A DNA stretch of 64,000 nt from Streptomyces sp. DH5 (GTDB taxonomy: Bacteria; Actinomycetota; Actinomycetes; Streptomycetales; Streptomycetaceae), in contig NZ_JAHWGP010000032.1 in the NCBI RefSeq assembly GCF_020873915.1, positions 1-64,000 on the forward strand. Direction: 5' to 3'. Within the stretch, counting starts at the first letter, position 1. Each line of letters starts with the position of its first letter. The translations under genes and the position numbers were made by a program. The notes beneath the pieces are model-generated. The model did not search any database and was not told the DNA's origin. It saw only the letters and a program-made list of their open reading frames with translations. Below, in pieces: positions 31,042-39,141 of the stretch.

Positions 31042-31679
31042 CCCCCTGTCACGGCTCCCGCCCGGAAAGGCAGCCGTACCTGACACACGTGGAAGGCCGC
31101 ATTCCAGGCGCAGCAGAATGCGTGCGCCGCCGAGAGCGTTGCAACGCCCCCAGAAACAACCGCTGACTGCGTCGACTGCCCCACAGAAGACAGCACAGGG
31201 CGACGGCGTCACCCGTCAAGGCCAACAGTTTCCCCACCGCAGCCAGCAAGCCGACCAGCGCTTCAGGGAGCTTCAGCAAATCCAACGACACCCGGCCGAC
31301 ACGACAGAAGACAAGCAGACCGGAGCCCTCGAAACATGCCACACACTTGAAACAGTGCTCTGCGACCCACAAAACCCCAAGTACCCCAAGCACAGCACGC
31401 GAAGCCGCAAAACAGCAGAAGCCGAGCCCCCCCGGCAAGCGGCAAATGACCTGTGCAATCGCTCGCAGCAGACGCCGGCGCCGCCGATCGCCACGGCGAC
31501 GAGAAACGCGCTCACCGCAGACGGCGCCAGCGCATAGGAGAGACCAGGCCGAGCGCCCTGCGACAACCCACCGCGCCGAAGAGCCATCCGCCGACACCGT
31601 CGTCGACACCGACATCAACGAGAACTCGGGCCGGGTGCCTGCCCCGGCCCGAGCGGTCGGCAGTGTCTGAAGGCCGGGC
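31042..31679. other. Stretch of unusual composition, no confident gene
   Basis: About 640 bases that are richer in A on the top strand than the rest of the window (runs such as ACAAAACCCCAAGTACCCCA). A leftward frame of 189 residues (complement of 31049-31618) has hydrophobic, Cys-rich stretches. Its third codon positions are only about 70 per cent GC, far below neighbouring genes, and it has no ribosome binding site. It could be foreign DNA, an untranslated region or decayed sequence. Confidence 0.35.
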
Positions 31680-31975
31680 AGGCCACCGGCTGGTGGTCCG
31701 GGGGGGGGGTGACGCCGAGCAGCTTCCGGGCGGAGGTCTCCGGCGGGATCGAGCGGCCGGGCATGACGCTCATCGCCTGGTAGGCGCCTGCGATGTCAGC
31801 GGCGGCGCTCTCCCCGATCAGGGGAGCCATTGAGCTACGGAATTCCACGGGGGCGGTCTGGCCGAAGGCCACGTCCCGCCCGAGCCGGGCGCCGAACGCC
31901 TCGGCCAGGCCGGTCCGGTGATGGCCGAGTACTGGCCGACGCATACCACGCCGGTGACGTCCATGCGGTCGAGCG
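31680..31975 (-). pseudogene. C-terminal remnant of an NmrA-like NAD(P)-binding protein
   Basis: On the bottom strand, LAEAFGARLGRDVAFGQTAP followed by EFRSSMAPLIGESAAADIAG and SIPPETSARKLLGVTPP matches the C-terminal cap of NmrA/atypical short-chain dehydrogenase proteins. Just upstream, GQYSAITGPA in another frame fits the preceding TGP motif, implying a frameshift. The NAD(P)-binding N-terminal half is absent. It is a dead fragment. Confidence 0.5.
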
Positions 31976-31980
31976 GACTG

Positions 31981-32364
31981 CTACGAGGCACACGTGGTCA
32001 GCGCGCGGGTTAGTTCGGCCTCGTACTGATCGGCGTCGAAGTGAAAGACCGGAGGGGGCGCCTCACCAACGGGCACCTGCCAGTCGGACCATTCCACGAC
32101 CCCACCGTGACGCTGCACGAACACAGACACATAGCCACAGCATCCGCCCGTGCACTCGGGCTCACCCAGTACTACACGACGTCCCTCGCCGGTCGCCCAG
32201 AGTGTCCCCTGGCCTTGGCCCGGCAACGCCTCCTCGACAAAAGGGCCGCGGCCTCCCTCTCCGGTCGCCGCAGCCACCACCTCCTCGCCGTCGATCCGGA
32301 AAGACAACCGGGCAGCCCATCGTGGTCCCGGTGGCAACACACTGACCTCAAGCCGATTGAACAC
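31981..32364 (-). CDS. Small hypothetical protein of a Streptomyces-specific family
   Basis: A 127-residue soluble protein: MFNRLEVSVLPPGPRWAARL, then FRIDGEEVVAAATGEGGRGP, a Cys pair in PECTGGCCGYVSVFVQR, and a C-terminal FHFDADQYEAELTRAL. I recall similar proteins of unknown function as frequent in Streptomyces chromosomes. Codon usage is normal, and no break is visible, so it looks intact although decayed genes surround it on both sides. The closely spaced cysteines could bind metal. Confidence 0.6.
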   Translation of the reverse strand: MFNRLEVSVLPPGPRWAARLSFRIDGEEVVAAATGEGGRGPFVEEALPGQGQGTLWATGEGRRVVLGEPECTGGCCGYVSVFVQRHGGVVEWSDWQVPVGEAPPPVFHFDADQYEAELTRALTTCAS

Positions 32365-32624
32365 CCGAGCACCCTACGTGAGTACTGGGCGACGCAGTTC
32401 CGTTGCGACACCGGCCACGCTGGCCATGACGTCGACGCCCTCCTCAGGCTCGTTGTCGGTGAGGAGACCTCACTACCTCGCCTTCCAAGCAGGTGCGGCG
32501 TCTGATCGGATGGCTCACCGACCCTCGCGACGCGGATTTCTGGCGTGCCCAAGCAGCTCTTCCTCCCCGCCAGCCCTTCTGGGAAGTTGGCGGGATGACT
32601 ACGGGTGACGGGCAGTTGTTGTGA

Positions 32625-32895
32625 TCAGGCCACGTTGGTGTCGCGTTCGATGGCTGCGGCGAGGACTTCATCGCCGAACACCTGTCCCCATTCGCTGAAG
32701 GTCCTGTTCGAAGTCAGGATGATCGAGCCCTTTTCGTAGCGCTTGGAGATCGCCTGGAACACCAGGTTCGCCTCAGCGCGTTCAAGAGGTACTTCGCCGG
32801 ACCGTGCGACGGTTGAGTCCGGTCTCCTTCGCGATCTCCGACAGGCTCATCGCCCCGGACTCGAACAGTCCGCGAAAGCGTCGAAGCTCCATCCA
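32625..32895 (-). pseudogene. IS21-type remnant: IstA start joined to IstB end
   Basis: Reading leftward, RRFRGLFESGAMSLSEIAKE and TGLNRRTV is the N-terminal helix-turn-helix of an IstA transposase. After about 30 residues it is replaced by LVFQAISKRYEKGSIILTSN and FSEWGQVFGDEVLAAAIERD, the C-terminal part of the IstB AAA+ helper. A single internal deletion of more than 1.5 kb in an IS21 element would create this join. No functional product is expected. Confidence 0.6.
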
Positions 32896-33310
32896 CAGAC
32901 AGCACTCCCCTACTCCTCCCGATGAGAAAGCCTCGGCGGCGCTCGGGCAGGATCACTACGCCGTCGCGCTCCCCGGAACCGGCCGATTCGCAGCTGCGCC
33001 GCGGCGAGATGCCCTGCTTCGACTCGTCCGCCGCCACCTGGAGGCGGGCGGGACGCGAGCACGACCCGGCCGGAGGATCCGGAACCGGCCGCGTCCCAGC
33101 TCCTCGGCTCGGTCTTCTACCAGGTCTTTCCGGCCCCGCCTGCTCCGGCTGGCTTGAGGGCGGCGCGGCCGTCGAGCGGGTCGCCGACGAAATATCCTGT
33201 TGATGACCACCAGGTACGCCGCCCCTGCGGCGGCCCGCGTCTCGCCCGCGCGCTCCTCCTCCGTCCCTGGCCCCGCGCGAAAGGAGGGAGAGGAGCGCCT
33301 GGGGACCCGT
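32896..33310. other. Intergenic stretch, nothing recognised
   Basis: About 415 bases between the IS21 remnant and the hydrolase. A short rightward frame (32922-33203) has no recognised motif and no ribosome binding site. I see no RNA gene. Confidence 0.35.
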
Positions 33311-34192
33311 TCAGCGGGCGGCGAGCGCCCTGATCTCGTCGGCGATCAGCTTGGGATCCTCCTCGGCCATGAAGTGGCCGCAGGACACCGTCCGGTGCTC
33401 CAGTTCATCGGTCCAGGCGCTCCACAGACCCTGGGCGTGGTAGCCGAGGGCGGCGCCCCAGTCCTGCTGGAGGACGGTCACCGGCATGGTCAACGTGTTG
33501 CCCGCGTCCTTGTCGGCGCTGTCGTGGTCGACGTCCACGCCGGCTGATGCGCGGTAGTCGGCGACGACGGAGGGCACGGCTGCCGCGGAGGCGGCGAGGT
33601 AGTGAGCGCGAACGTCGGCGGGGATGGCGTCCGGGTCCTTGGTCCAGGCGTCGAGGAAGTAGCCGAAGAAGCTGTCGGCGGCCCCCTGGATCATCTCCTC
33701 AGGCAGGCCGGGCGCCTGGGCCATCAGGTAGAGGTGGAAGCCGACCGTGCCGTTCACTCCGCGCAGCGCGTCCCACATGTCGAGGGTCGGCAGGACGTCG
33801 AGGAACAGGGCCCGGTCGACGGTGTCGGGGTGGTCCATGGCGGCGCGGAAGGCGACCAGGGCGCCGCGGTCGTGGCCGGCCAGGGTGAAGCGGTCATGGC
33901 CAAGTTCGGCGGCGAGGCGTACGACGTCCCGGGCCATGGTTCGCTTGGAGTAGACGTCGGGGCCGGTCTCGGCGGGCTTGTCGCTGGCGCCGTAGCCGCG
34001 CAGGTCGGGGCAGATGACGGTGTGGTCGGCGGCGAGGTCGGCGGCGACGTGCCGCCACATCAGGTGGGTCTGCGGAAAGCCGTGCAGCAGGACGACCGGG
34101 GCGCCCGCGCCGCCGACGGCGGTGTACAGGGTGACGCCGTCGTCGACGGTCACGCGGTGCTCGGTGAATCCGGGGATGCTGGGGGTTGTCAC
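33311..34192 (-). CDS. Alpha/beta hydrolase, haloacetate dehalogenase/epoxide hydrolase type
   Basis: A 293-residue cytoplasmic hydrolase starting at GTG (complement 34190-34192) behind CAGGAGTC. The order of motifs is typical: VVLLHGFPQTHLMWRHVA (HGFP oxyanion), DLRGYGASDKP, then LAGHDRGALVAFRAAMD where the nucleophile is Asp in GHDRG, not Ser. Acid/base partners lie in SCGHFMAEEDPKLI (His). An Asp nucleophile is characteristic of haloacetate dehalogenases and epoxide hydrolases rather than esterases. It is divergent from a BTAD-type regulator, which may control it. The natural substrate cannot be read from sequence. Confidence 0.82.
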   Translation of the reverse strand: MTTPSIPGFTEHRVTVDDGVTLYTAVGGAGAPVVLLHGFPQTHLMWRHVAADLAADHTVICPDLRGYGASDKPAETGPDVYSKRTMARDVVRLAAELGHDRFTLAGHDRGALVAFRAAMDHPDTVDRALFLDVLPTLDMWDALRGVNGTVGFHLYLMAQAPGLPEEMIQGAADSFFGYFLDAWTKDPDAIPADVRAHYLAASAAAVPSVVADYRASAGVDVDHDSADKDAGNTLTMPVTVLQQDWGAALGYHAQGLWSAWTDELEHRTVSCGHFMAEEDPKLIADEIRALAAR

Positions 34193-34354
34193 AGTGACTC
34201 CTGTGGTTCGTGGCAGAGTGGACGTTGCGGACCCCCGGCCTCGGTGGTCCGGGTCGTACGGGGACGTCACCCAGGTTGCGGGCGCCGGATCAGCGATCGA
34301 TGAGTGGACACGCGGTACCCGCGGGCGCCGGGCCGCCCGCGAAAGGAACCTGGC

Positions 34355-36400
34355 GTGGGTGTGGAGTTCGGACTGCTGGGTCCGGTGGCCGCCTGGGGCG
34401 CCGACGGGTCGTCGCTCTCGCCCGGTGCGCCCCGCCACAGGGAGGTCCTCGGGCGGCTGCTGATCGCCCGGGGCCGGGTGGTGCCGGTCGGCCGGCTGGT
34501 GGCCGACCTGTGGGAGGACGAGGCTCCGGCGGGTGCGCTCGGCGCGGTTCGCACCTTCGTGGCGGCGCTGCGCCGCGCCCTGGAACCAGGACGCCCGCCC
34601 CGCCAGCCGTCCCGCCTGCTGGTCACCGACGGCCCCGGTTACGTACTACGGGCGAACCGCCAGGCGGTGGACGCCTGGCGGTTCGAGGACGTCGCCGCAC
34701 GGGCCGGGCAGGCGCCTCCCCACATGGCGGTCGCACTCTGGGACGAGGCACTCGCCTGCTGGCGGGGTCCGGTACTCGCCGATTTCCCCGCTGCCGCGTG
34801 GGCCGCCGCCGAGCGGGTGCGGCTGGAGGCGCTGAGGCTCGACGCGGTCGAGCGGCGTGCCGACGCCCTGCTGGCGACCGGCGCCGCCCGGGACGCGGTC
34901 GCCGATCTGCGAGCCCATGTCGCCGCCCACCCCGGCCGGGAGGACGGCTGGGTGCTGCTGGCCACCGCGCTCGACCGTGCCGGACGGCGCGGCGAGGCCC
35001 TGCGGGCAGTGGCCCAGGCCCGTGACGCCCTGGGCGGAGGCGGTGCCGCCTTGACGCGGACCCAGGCACGCCTTCTCGGCGCGGCGGCAGGCTCCGCGGC
35101 CGAACCGGCCGGGATGGCCGACAGCGTCTGGGGCCGGGCGGCGGCCTCCTGGGACCGGTCGGTGCCCGCCCGGTCCCGGGCGCGACTGCACGCCACCGCC
35201 GGCCTGCTGCGCGATCTCGCGGTGACCGGCCCCGACGGCCTGGAGGAGGCACACCGGCACCGGCGGGACCTGGTTGCGGCGGCCGAGACGACCGGCGACC
35301 CGGAACTGACCGCACGGATCATCGGCGCCTACGACGTCCCGGCGGTGTGGACCCGCGCCGACGACCCCGAAGGCGCTGGGGAACTGTCCCGGGCGGCCGC
35401 CCGTACCGCCGCCCGGCTCGGCCCCGAAGGACCGCCCGCCCTACGCGCCCGGCTGCTGTCCGTCGTGGCGGTCGAGTCCCGGGGCGACGCCGCCGCGGAC
35501 ACCTCGCTCCCCCGGGCCTCCGGCACCCCCGCCACCGAGCCGTGGCGGCTGCGCGCCGAACGCGCCGCCGAGGAGGCCGTCCGGCTCGCTCGTCGCCTCG
35601 GCGACCCCGCCCTCCTCGCGTTCGCCCTCAACGGAGCCTTCATGCAGGCGTTCGCCGACTGTGGGTCGGCCGCCCGCCGGAATGCCCTTGGCACTGAACT
35701 GACCCGGCTGGCCATCGACCACCAGCTCCCCGGACACGAGGTGCTGGGCCGCATCGTTCGCCTCCAGGCGCTCGCCGGCCTCGGCGACTTCACGGAAGCG
35801 GACACCGAAGCCGAGGAGATAGACCGGCTCGCGCACCGGAACGAACGGCCGCTCGCCGGCGTCTTCACCCATTGGTACCGGGCACTGCGCACCTGCGAGA
35901 CCGAAGGCTGGCCCACCGCCCGTCGCCGGTACGCACACGTCCTGGCGGAGACCGCCGACTGCGGCATGCCCGGCCTGACCCGGGGAGCCGCGGCCCTCGT
36001 CACGCTGGTTCCCGTCATGCGCGGTGACGCCCTCCCGGATCCCGGTGACTTCGCCGGCCTGGACCCGGGTCCCTACCGGCCCTGGCTCGACCCCCTGCTG
36101 CTGGCCGCCTCGGGCGCCTCCGCCGAGGCTCGTCAGGCGCTGTCGACCGTTCCCCGGCCCCCGCACGACCTCCTTCAGGAGGCCCTGTGGTGCGTTCTCG
36201 CCCGGGCCGCCGCGTCCGTGGGGCACCTGCCGGTCCTGCGTCGTGCGCGGAGGGAACTCGCCGCTGCCGAAGCCGAGTACGCAGGAGCGGGCAGCGGCCT
36301 GGTCTCCTTCGGCCCAGTCACCCGCCACGTGGCCGCCGCCGACGCGGCACTCGAGGCGCACGCCTCCGCCAGCGAGCCGGCCACCGACGGCAAGGAGTGA
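34355..36400 (+). CDS. BTAD/SARP-like transcriptional regulator with helical C-terminal domain
   Basis: A 681-residue regulator starting at GTG 34355 behind GAAAGGAACC. Residues 1-95 form an OmpR-like winged helix (VEFGLLGPVAAWGADGSSLS, then EVLGRLLIARGRVVPVGRL). Residues about 100-245 are a bacterial transcriptional activation domain (WRFEDVAARAGQ, ERVRLEALRLDAVERRADAL, GREDGWVLLATALDRAGRRG). No P-loop ATPase domain is present. The rest is Ala/Arg-rich helical repeat, resembling TPR-like sensor parts of AfsR-type proteins. It is divergent from the hydrolase at 33.3-34.2 kb with 162 bases between them, so a local role in its control is likely but unproven. Confidence 0.8.
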   Translation: MGVEFGLLGPVAAWGADGSSLSPGAPRHREVLGRLLIARGRVVPVGRLVADLWEDEAPAGALGAVRTFVAALRRALEPGRPPRQPSRLLVTDGPGYVLRANRQAVDAWRFEDVAARAGQAPPHMAVALWDEALACWRGPVLADFPAAAWAAAERVRLEALRLDAVERRADALLATGAARDAVADLRAHVAAHPGREDGWVLLATALDRAGRRGEALRAVAQARDALGGGGAALTRTQARLLGAAAGSAAEPAGMADSVWGRAAASWDRSVPARSRARLHATAGLLRDLAVTGPDGLEEAHRHRRDLVAAAETTGDPELTARIIGAYDVPAVWTRADDPEGAGELSRAAARTAARLGPEGPPALRARLLSVVAVESRGDAAADTSLPRASGTPATEPWRLRAERAAEEAVRLARRLGDPALLAFALNGAFMQAFADCGSAARRNALGTELTRLAIDHQLPGHEVLGRIVRLQALAGLGDFTEADTEAEEIDRLAHRNERPLAGVFTHWYRALRTCETEGWPTARRRYAHVLAETADCGMPGLTRGAAALVTLVPVMRGDALPDPGDFAGLDPGPYRPWLDPLLLAASGASAEARQALSTVPRPPHDLLQEALWCVLARAAASVGHLPVLRRARRELAAAEAEYAGAGSGLVSFGPVTRHVAAADAALEAHASASEPATDGKE

Positions 36401-37108
36401 GAGGAGCCACGGCGCTCGCGGCAGGCGGACTCCACCGGAATGGGACCGGACACTTGCGAGTACGCACCGGGCATGGCACGAGGGCTGGGTGATCACGGCC
36501 GCCGCAGATGACGGCTGAGCCCGCCGGACCCCGGAGGGACGCCCTACCACCATCCTCCGAGCGCGACACGAACAAGACAGCGGGCGAATGACCGTCTCGG
36601 TCTGAAGCCTTCCATGTGCCGGACGCCATCACCGAGTGAGATCTCGTCGCCGTTTCGCAGCGCAGCACAAGCCGACGAGCGTCTCGTACAGGCGCCGGCA
36701 GGGCATCCGATCGCCGCACCACCCGTTCCTCGCCGTGTTCCGGCGTTGCTGGACCGGTACGAGCCGGCGCGCGGGCGCCCGTGCGTTCCTCCACGTCGCT
36801 GTGGACGCGCATCGGCCGGCCCTGCACGGGGAAGCCCTCTTGATCGTTTCCCGACGGTCAAGGGGGCTGGCTACGTCGGTGTCCTGGCCCTTCCCAGCGC
36901 CGTCACGGAACTCGGCCGTCTGCCCGCCTTCCGGAGACGACCGGACGATCCCTGGGTCACTACCGCCTGGGTTGCAGCGGCCGGTGCCGACTACCACACC
37001 GGTTTACCCGGCGGTCCATCTCCTGCGGGACGCCGGGGGCCGCAGGTGCTCGCTAGCTTGAGCGCGCCGGTGCAGCGGGTGCCGGTTCAGTGGAACAGGG
37101 GATGGCAC
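36401..37108. other. Long intergenic stretch without a recognised gene
   Basis: About 700 bases precede the haloperoxidase-like gene. Several frames are open on both strands, as usual in such GC-rich DNA, but none has a ribosome binding site, recognisable motif or typical codon bias. The promoter of the gene at 37109 should lie in its 3' part. Confidence 0.4.
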
Positions 37109-38515
37109 ATGGCCTCACCGCCCTCAAGACGGCTACCGATTCCGTGGCGAGGTACGGGCCGAAGAACCGGGCTCGTGCTGTTCGTCGTACTCGCGGCGCT
37201 TCTCGCGCCGCTCACCACCGCCGCCCCGTCGGCCGCGGCGCCCTCCTCCGCGGCCGGCTCCGCACAGGCGGCCGCGTTCGACGGCAGGCCGGTGCAGTTC
37301 TGGAACTCCGTGCTGATCGATGTCTTCAGGCGGCAGACGGACGTGGGCCCCGGCCCCCTCGCCAGGGCCGCGGCGATAATGAACACGGGTATCTACGACG
37401 CGGAGAGCGCCTACCAGCGGACCTGGCACTCCCTGAAGTACGAACCCTTCCTGGAGGCGCCCAAGTACTCCGGGGCCCCCTTCCTGGAGGGACCCGACGA
37501 GGAAGAGCGCGTCATCGGCCACACCGCGCGCAACCTCCTGGTCCGGCTCTTCCCCGCCCAGACGACGTTCATCAACACCCGCTTCAAGGAACGCTTCGGC
37601 AACGAGTGGACCAGCTTCGACGTCCTCAAGCCGCTGGTGGCCGAGCCGGTCGCCGACCGGATCTGGAACGCCCGTTACGACGACGGCTCCAGCGAAGGCG
37701 AGTCGTACACCGTGGAGGACAAGCCGGGCGCCTGGCGTCCGACCGGCGGCACCTGCGCCCTGGAGAGCGACGCCGTGGACCCGGACTGGGGACTCGTACG
37801 GCCGTTCGTCCTGTCCTCGGGAGCGCAGTTCCGGCCCGCGACGCCCGAGACCTACGGGACGTACGACGTGCTCCTGGCGAGCCAGGCATACCAGGCGCAG
37901 GTGGACGAGGTGCGCGGACTCGGTTCGGCGACCTCGACGACACGCACCACCGACCAGACCGCGGCGGCCTGGTTCTGGGCCAACGACGCGGACGGCACCT
38001 ACAAGCCGCCGGGACAGCTGCTTGCCATCACCACGACCGTCGCCAACCAGCAGAACCTGCAGACCTACCGGACGGCACGGCTCTTCGCGCTGCTGTCGCT
38101 GGCGATGGCGGACGGTGCGATCGCCGAGTGGGACGTCAAGTACAAGACGCCGATCGACCTCTGGCGGCCCGTCTCCGCGATTCAGGTGGGTCTGAACGAC
38201 CCGACCTGGCAGCCGCTGGGGTCCACCCCCTGCTTCCCCGCCTGGGCGTCCGGTCACGCGACCTTCGCCGGAGCGTGGGAGACCGTGATGAGGGAAGCGT
38301 TGGGCTCCGACCACATCTCCTTCACCGCCACCACCGACGAGCCCAAGTCGCCGGTCAGGAACCGGACGTTCAACAGCTTCAGTGCCGCGGCCGAGGAGAA
38401 CGCGCTCAGCCGCCTGTACCTGGGGGTCCACTACCGCTGGGACGCCGTCGACGGACTCGAGCTGGGACGTGACGTGGCCACGTACGTCATCGGCAACGAA
38501 CTCCAGCCGCTGTAG
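37109..38515 (+). CDS. Secreted vanadium-haloperoxidase/PAP2-like protein
   Basis: A 468-residue exported protein from ATG 37109, with a signal peptide (basic start, TGLVLFVVLAALLAPL, Ala-rich end AAAPSSAA). The body follows the vanadium-dependent haloperoxidase/phosphatase 2 fold: KYKTPIDLWRPVSAIQVG supplies the Lys/Arg phosphate or vanadate contacts, FPAWASGHATFAGAWETV the Ser-Gly-His motif, and SRLYLGVHYRWDAVDGLELG the Arg/His motif. All three motifs are intact. Related Streptomyces proteins of this size are mostly uncharacterised; halogenation or phosphatase activity cannot be chosen from sequence. A strong hairpin follows the stop. Confidence 0.83.
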   Translation: MASPPSRRLPIPWRGTGRRTGLVLFVVLAALLAPLTTAAPSAAAPSSAAGSAQAAAFDGRPVQFWNSVLIDVFRRQTDVGPGPLARAAAIMNTGIYDAESAYQRTWHSLKYEPFLEAPKYSGAPFLEGPDEEERVIGHTARNLLVRLFPAQTTFINTRFKERFGNEWTSFDVLKPLVAEPVADRIWNARYDDGSSEGESYTVEDKPGAWRPTGGTCALESDAVDPDWGLVRPFVLSSGAQFRPATPETYGTYDVLLASQAYQAQVDEVRGLGSATSTTRTTDQTAAAWFWANDADGTYKPPGQLLAITTTVANQQNLQTYRTARLFALLSLAMADGAIAEWDVKYKTPIDLWRPVSAIQVGLNDPTWQPLGSTPCFPAWASGHATFAGAWETVMREALGSDHISFTATTDEPKSPVRNRTFNSFSAAAEENALSRLYLGVHYRWDAVDGLELGRDVATYVIGNELQPL

Positions 38516-38532
38516 GGCACTGGCACCGACAT

Positions 38533-38576
38533 CGCCGCAGCACCGCCGATCCGGTCGGATCGGCGGTGCTGCGGCG
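38533..38576. terminator. Perfect 20-bp hairpin after the haloperoxidase-like gene
   Basis: CGCCGCAGCACCGCCGATCC (38533-38552) is followed by the loop GGTC and its exact reverse complement (38557-38576), 17 bases after the stop codon. It is a strong factor-independent-like terminator without a T-tract. Confidence 0.8.
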
Positions 38577-39141
38577 GTACCCGGGGTTGTTGAGGAAGGG
38601 CGCTCTCGCAGCTCCGGCGGACGGGCGGGGAAGCGGGGCCTCCTGAGCAGCGGGGGCGGCGGCGGAAGTGTCTCTTCGGCGAGGTGCGGCAGCAGCCGGC
38701 CGGGACCGTGCCGAGTGACATGACGCGGTTCCGGCGACCCGCTTCCGCGGGAGCCGGGGACGGGTCGTTCTGCTCGGTGGCGCCGACGGTGCCGCGGTCC
38801 CACGTCCCCCGCATTCTCACCGCACTGGATCTCCGCGACCGCGTCCAGGCGGTGGTCTGGCCTGTCGGGCGGGGTTGGCTGGGGACGGCGACCGGGCCTG
38901 ACGGCCCCGTGATGCCGCGCGACGCGGCGAGCCGGCGGCAGCGGCTCGTTCCCGCCCACGGCTCATCCGGTACGCCCCACGGTGGCCGCTCCGTTCTCAG
39001 GACCGGCCCAGGATCCCCCGGGCGAGCTACCTGTTTCGTCCCCTCTGGGGTGACGCGCGCCACCGGTGGTCCCTTGTTGACTCGGATCGTCACCACAACG
39101 GCCGGACAAGGCCGACCAGCCCAGTAGCTAAGGACAACACC
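38577..39141. other. Intergenic stretch with one regulator scrap
   Basis: Apart from the LuxR-like scrap at 38795-38860, described separately, no gene is visible in these 565 bases. The promoter of the lipoprotein hydrolase at 39142 should be near the 3' end. Confidence 0.4.
38795..38860 (+). pseudogene. Scrap of a NarL/LuxR-type response regulator
   Basis: The frame reads SHVPRILTALDLRDRVQAVV, which closely resembles the last recognition helix and tail of NarL-type response regulators (compare SRILAKLGLRDRVQAVVLAY of the gene at 41.8-42.5 kb). Nothing of the rest of the protein is found nearby. It is a short remnant. Confidence 0.4.

Noticed and set aside
28612-31212. Leftward 866-codon frame opposite copA
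   Set aside because: copA on the top strand has all P-type ATPase motifs; this is its shadow.
31049-31618. Leftward 189-residue frame after copA as a membrane protein gene
   Set aside because: Third-position GC is about 70 per cent, there is no ribosome binding site and no recognised family.
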